From positions 1 through 9,773 of the forward strand of contig JAJXVQ010000037.1 of NCBI GenBank assembly GCA_021782065.1: a DNA stretch of 9,773 nt, in the 5' to 3' direction. The position numbers were made by a program, and so were the translations under genes. Shown here one piece after another: positions 8,476-9,773 of the stretch (the stretch's first letter is position 1; every line of letters begins with the position of its first letter). The notes under the pieces were generated by a model, which was given only the letters and a program-made list of their open reading frames with translations, ran no database searches and was not told the DNA's origin. Source of the DNA: Pseudomonadota bacterium (GTDB lineage: Bacteria; Pseudomonadota; Gammaproteobacteria; UBA1113).

Positions 8476-8501
8476 TAGCACTGAATAATCATGATAAGTT
8501 A

Positions 8502-8530
8502 TTGACAGTGTTCAACATTTAATGTATTGT
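8502..8530 (+). promoter_or_regulatory. predicted sigma-70 promoter of the GTP cyclohydrolase II-like gene
   Basis: A perfect TTGACA (8502-8507) is followed after exactly 17 nt by TATTGT (8525-8530, four of six). A start near 8537 would give a leader of about 58 nt before the ATG at 8595. The leader is too short for an FMN riboswitch and shows no such fold. Confidence 0.5.
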
Positions 8531-8580
8531 ATACTTAATAAATTATCCCCTGAACTTTTTTAATGAATAGCTTATCGTGC

Positions 8581-8585
8581 AGGAG
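8581..8585 (+). promoter_or_regulatory. ribosome binding site AGGAG choosing the ATG at 8595
   Basis: AGGAG stands 9 nt before the ATG at 8595. The frame is open from a GTG at 8577, but that start would place the Shine-Dalgarno inside the gene; the ATG is preferred. Confidence 0.7.
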
Positions 8586-8594
8586 ATAATAATT

Positions 8595-9068
8595 ATGGTC
8601 TATGTTAAACGAAAAACCAGACAAATATTGCATTTGTCCATCCCTAAAATTAAAACCAAAGTGCGTATTCCTCTAACCAACGGCGAATGCCAATTTTATA
8701 GTTTTGAAGGGTTGTGTTCATATAAAGAACATATAGCGCTTTCTTTTAAACAAGCTACCCTTGAGGAAAGACCCATAGTGGCCATGCATCATGGTTGTTT
8801 TAAGAATGGTGCACTGGAATTGGAATCCTGCGTTTGTGGTGAAAAACTGTGGGAGTCTATACAATATTTTAGTGATAATAGCGGTATTTTACTGTATTTA
8901 GCGCAAGATAGTTGCTGCGATATGCGATATCCGGATGTACGCAATTACAAAGCTGCAGCGCAAATGTTAACAATAATGGAGGTGAAAACGATAAGATTGC
9001 TCTCCAGCGATGCGGAGCAAGTGCGTCAATTACAAGAGCAGGGGATAGGGGTTGTAGAGGCTTTTTAA
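8595..9068 (+). CDS. reduced GTP cyclohydrolase II (RibA)-like protein, probably not a standard cyclohydrolase
   Basis: The 157-residue product aligns by eye with GTP cyclohydrolase II, the zinc enzyme that opens GTP in the first step of riboflavin synthesis. It keeps HHGC (65-68) and CVCG (79-82), so Cys68, Cys79 and Cys81 match the three zinc ligands with the exact family spacing (11 and 2). It also keeps SGILLYLAQ (96-104), PDVRNYKAAAQML (113-125), equivalent to the D-x-R-x-Y block with the catalytic Asp and Arg, and VKTIRLL (130-136). Missing are about 25-30 residues between GILLY and D-x-R, which in RibA hold the G-R-x-I-G-L and A-Y substrate-binding segment, the TNNPxK motif (here LLSSDAEQV) and about 30 C-terminal residues. 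The N-terminus has a basic extension (VYVKRKTRQ). The frame is intact, with its own promoter and AGGAG site, so it seems a maintained gene, not a relic. It could be an inactive or repurposed paralogue; its function is unknown. Confidence 0.75.
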   Translation: MVYVKRKTRQILHLSIPKIKTKVRIPLTNGECQFYSFEGLCSYKEHIALSFKQATLEERPIVAMHHGCFKNGALELESCVCGEKLWESIQYFSDNSGILLYLAQDSCCDMRYPDVRNYKAAAQMLTIMEVKTIRLLSSDAEQVRQLQEQGIGVVEAF

Positions 9069-9281
9069 GTGCGTATTGACTATGATAAAGTATGTATCTA
9101 TCGCAAATGAAGATGCGAGAACAATGCTGAAAGTAGTCACAAACTAGAGGTCTGTCATCCTCGACGCGGCCGCAAGGCCGCAGTCGGGGATCCAGGAAAA
9201 AACTTGAGTTGAAACTGAATTCCCGACTGCGTCGAGGATGACAATGCTCTAGTCTAATTATGTAATTAAAAAGGAAAGAAT
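9069..9281. other. intergenic gap holding palindromic repeat copy 2
   Basis: The 213 bases between the two plus-strand genes carry no credible gene. The left part has a weak promoter-like pair, TTGACT (9076-9081) with TATCGC (9099-9104) at 17 nt. The middle is repeat copy 2. The right part is AT-rich and ends with the AAGGAAAG ribosome site (9271-9278) of the downstream gene. No T-tailed terminator is seen for the upstream gene. Confidence 0.55.
9143..9253. repeat. double-armed palindromic repeat, copy 2 (with extended outer arms)
   Basis: The outer arms TGTCATCCTCGACGC (9153-9167) and GCGTCGAGGATGACA (9229-9243) are perfect 15-nt complements. Beyond them, ACTAGAG (9143-9149) pairs with CTCTAGT (9247-9253) across a symmetrical 3-nt mismatch, lengthening the stem. 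The inner arms GTCGGGGATCCAG (9183-9195) and CTGAATTCCCGAC (9215-9227) pair with one G-T and one C-A mismatch. A side stem GCGGCC (9166-9171)/GGCCGC (9176-9181) closes on a GCAA tetraloop. Aligned to copy 1 by eye, the 9153-9243 core differs at about eight positions and one 2-nt length change in the loop. The same architecture in both copies marks a repeat family. Confidence 0.85.
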
Positions 9282-9773
9282 ATGTTTATATCCATTATCG
9301 TCGGCAGTTCACGCCAAAACGCACAATCGGCTAAAGTAGGACAATATGTCAGTAGTGTAGTGACTACTAAACATTGCATACACAGCGTTAAAGATTTGTT
9401 GCCTAAATTATGGGACCACGATGACTTTGAAAGCATGCAAGAACAGTTCGCTGCTAAAAATGAAATCGTTTCCAAAGAATTAAATCAAGCCGATGCTTTT
9501 ATTTTTGTGGTTCCAGAATGGAATGGTATGGTTCCGCCTGCCATGAAAAACTTATTTATAATCTGCGATAAAGAATTAGCACATAAGCCCGCATTGCTCG
9601 TTACCGTATCGGCTGGCATGGGGGGCGCTTATCCCATTGCCGAATTGCGTATGAGCAGCTACAAAAACAGCCATGTTTGTTATATTCCCAATCACGTCAT
9701 TGTACGTCATGTGGAACAAGTTCTCAATACGCCCGATAGTGCTAATGAAGACGATACGCGCATTCGTGAACGC
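9282..9773 (+). CDS. NADPH-dependent FMN reductase family protein (partial, C-terminus off the right edge)
   Basis: The 164 visible residues form a flavodoxin-like fold of the NADPH-dependent FMN reductase/azoreductase group, which passes electrons from NAD(P)H through FMN to free flavin, quinones or other acceptors in the cytoplasm. The start MFISIIVGSSRQNAQSAKVG contains the GSSR flavin-phosphate loop (8-11 onward). PEWNGMVPPAMKN (78-90) is the family's second signature (P-E-Y-N-x-x-x-P-x-x-x-K-N), which stacks on the isoalloxazine ring, with Trp in place of the usual Tyr. SAGMGGAYPIAELR (110-123) is the third flavin-contacting loop. An AAGGAAAG ribosome site at 9271-9278 precedes the ATG. 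The frame is open at the window end, so only a short C-terminus is expected to be missing. The family is clear; the physiological electron acceptor cannot be told from sequence. Confidence 0.87.
   Translation, partial: MFISIIVGSSRQNAQSAKVGQYVSSVVTTKHCIHSVKDLLPKLWDHDDFESMQEQFAAKNEIVSKELNQADAFIFVVPEWNGMVPPAMKNLFIICDKELAHKPALLVTVSAGMGGAYPIAELRMSSYKNSHVCYIPNHVIVRHVEQVLNTPDSANEDDTRIRER

Noticed and set aside
8538..8594. Leader of the GTP cyclohydrolase II-like gene considered as an FMN riboswitch.
   Set aside because: At about 58 nt it is far too short, and none of the conserved FMN aptamer elements is present.
9101..9118. Small hairpin TCGCA/TGCGA as terminator of the GTP cyclohydrolase II-like gene.
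   Set aside because: Only five pairs with an 8-nt loop and no T-run after it.
9166..9222. GCGGCCGC, GGATCC and GAATTC in close succession, resembling a cloning polylinker or vector contamination.
   Set aside because: They are by-products of the palindromic arms, and a diverged copy of the same element at 3013-3103 shows this is native repeat sequence.

Overview
The window reads as chromosomal DNA of a gammaproteobacterium with moderately AT-rich coding sequence. The evidence is a complete tamA-tamB pair, a DUF1820-nagZ gene pair and a PRK09162-type hypoxanthine-guanine phosphoribosyltransferase. The base composition and the dispersed palindromic repeats would fit a host-associated lineage such as the Legionellales/Coxiellaceae side of the class, but this placement is an inference. 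I see no transposase, phage gene, tRNA, rRNA or CRISPR array.

Layout. (1) 1-428, minus strand: the N-terminal two thirds of a WrbA-type flavodoxin-fold quinone oxidoreductase, running off the left edge. (2) 487-2931, plus strand: a four-gene cluster of a small YkuD-domain protein without signal peptide, a DUF1820 protein, nagZ (its ATG overlaps the DUF1820 stop as TAATG) and hpt. (3) 2932-3265: a gene-free gap between convergent gene ends, holding one copy of a double-armed palindromic repeat and a separate imperfect palindrome. (4) 3266-8406, minus strand: tamA then tamB, again joined by a TAATG overlap, encoding the outer-membrane/inner-membrane translocation and assembly module. (5) 8407-8594: a divergent control region with a promoter in each direction and a 9-bp inverted repeat over the tamA promoter. 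(6) 8595-9068, plus strand: a small protein derived from GTP cyclohydrolase II that keeps the zinc cysteines and a D-x-R pair but lacks the central substrate-binding segment and the C-terminal tail. (7) 9069-9281: an intergenic gap with a second, roughly 90% identical copy of the palindromic repeat. (8) 9282-9773, plus strand: an NADPH-dependent FMN reductase family protein, cut by the right edge.

How they work together. NagZ removes GlcNAc from cytoplasmic anhydro-muropeptides. The adjacent YkuD protein has no export signal, so it may trim recycled muropeptides in the cytoplasm as an L,D-carboxypeptidase (ElsL/LdcV-like) instead of crosslinking the wall; the first cluster would then be a peptidoglycan-recycling unit with a purine-salvage gene attached. 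TamA and TamB form an envelope-biogenesis operon. The least explained items are the reduced GTP cyclohydrolase II-like protein and the palindromic repeat family.
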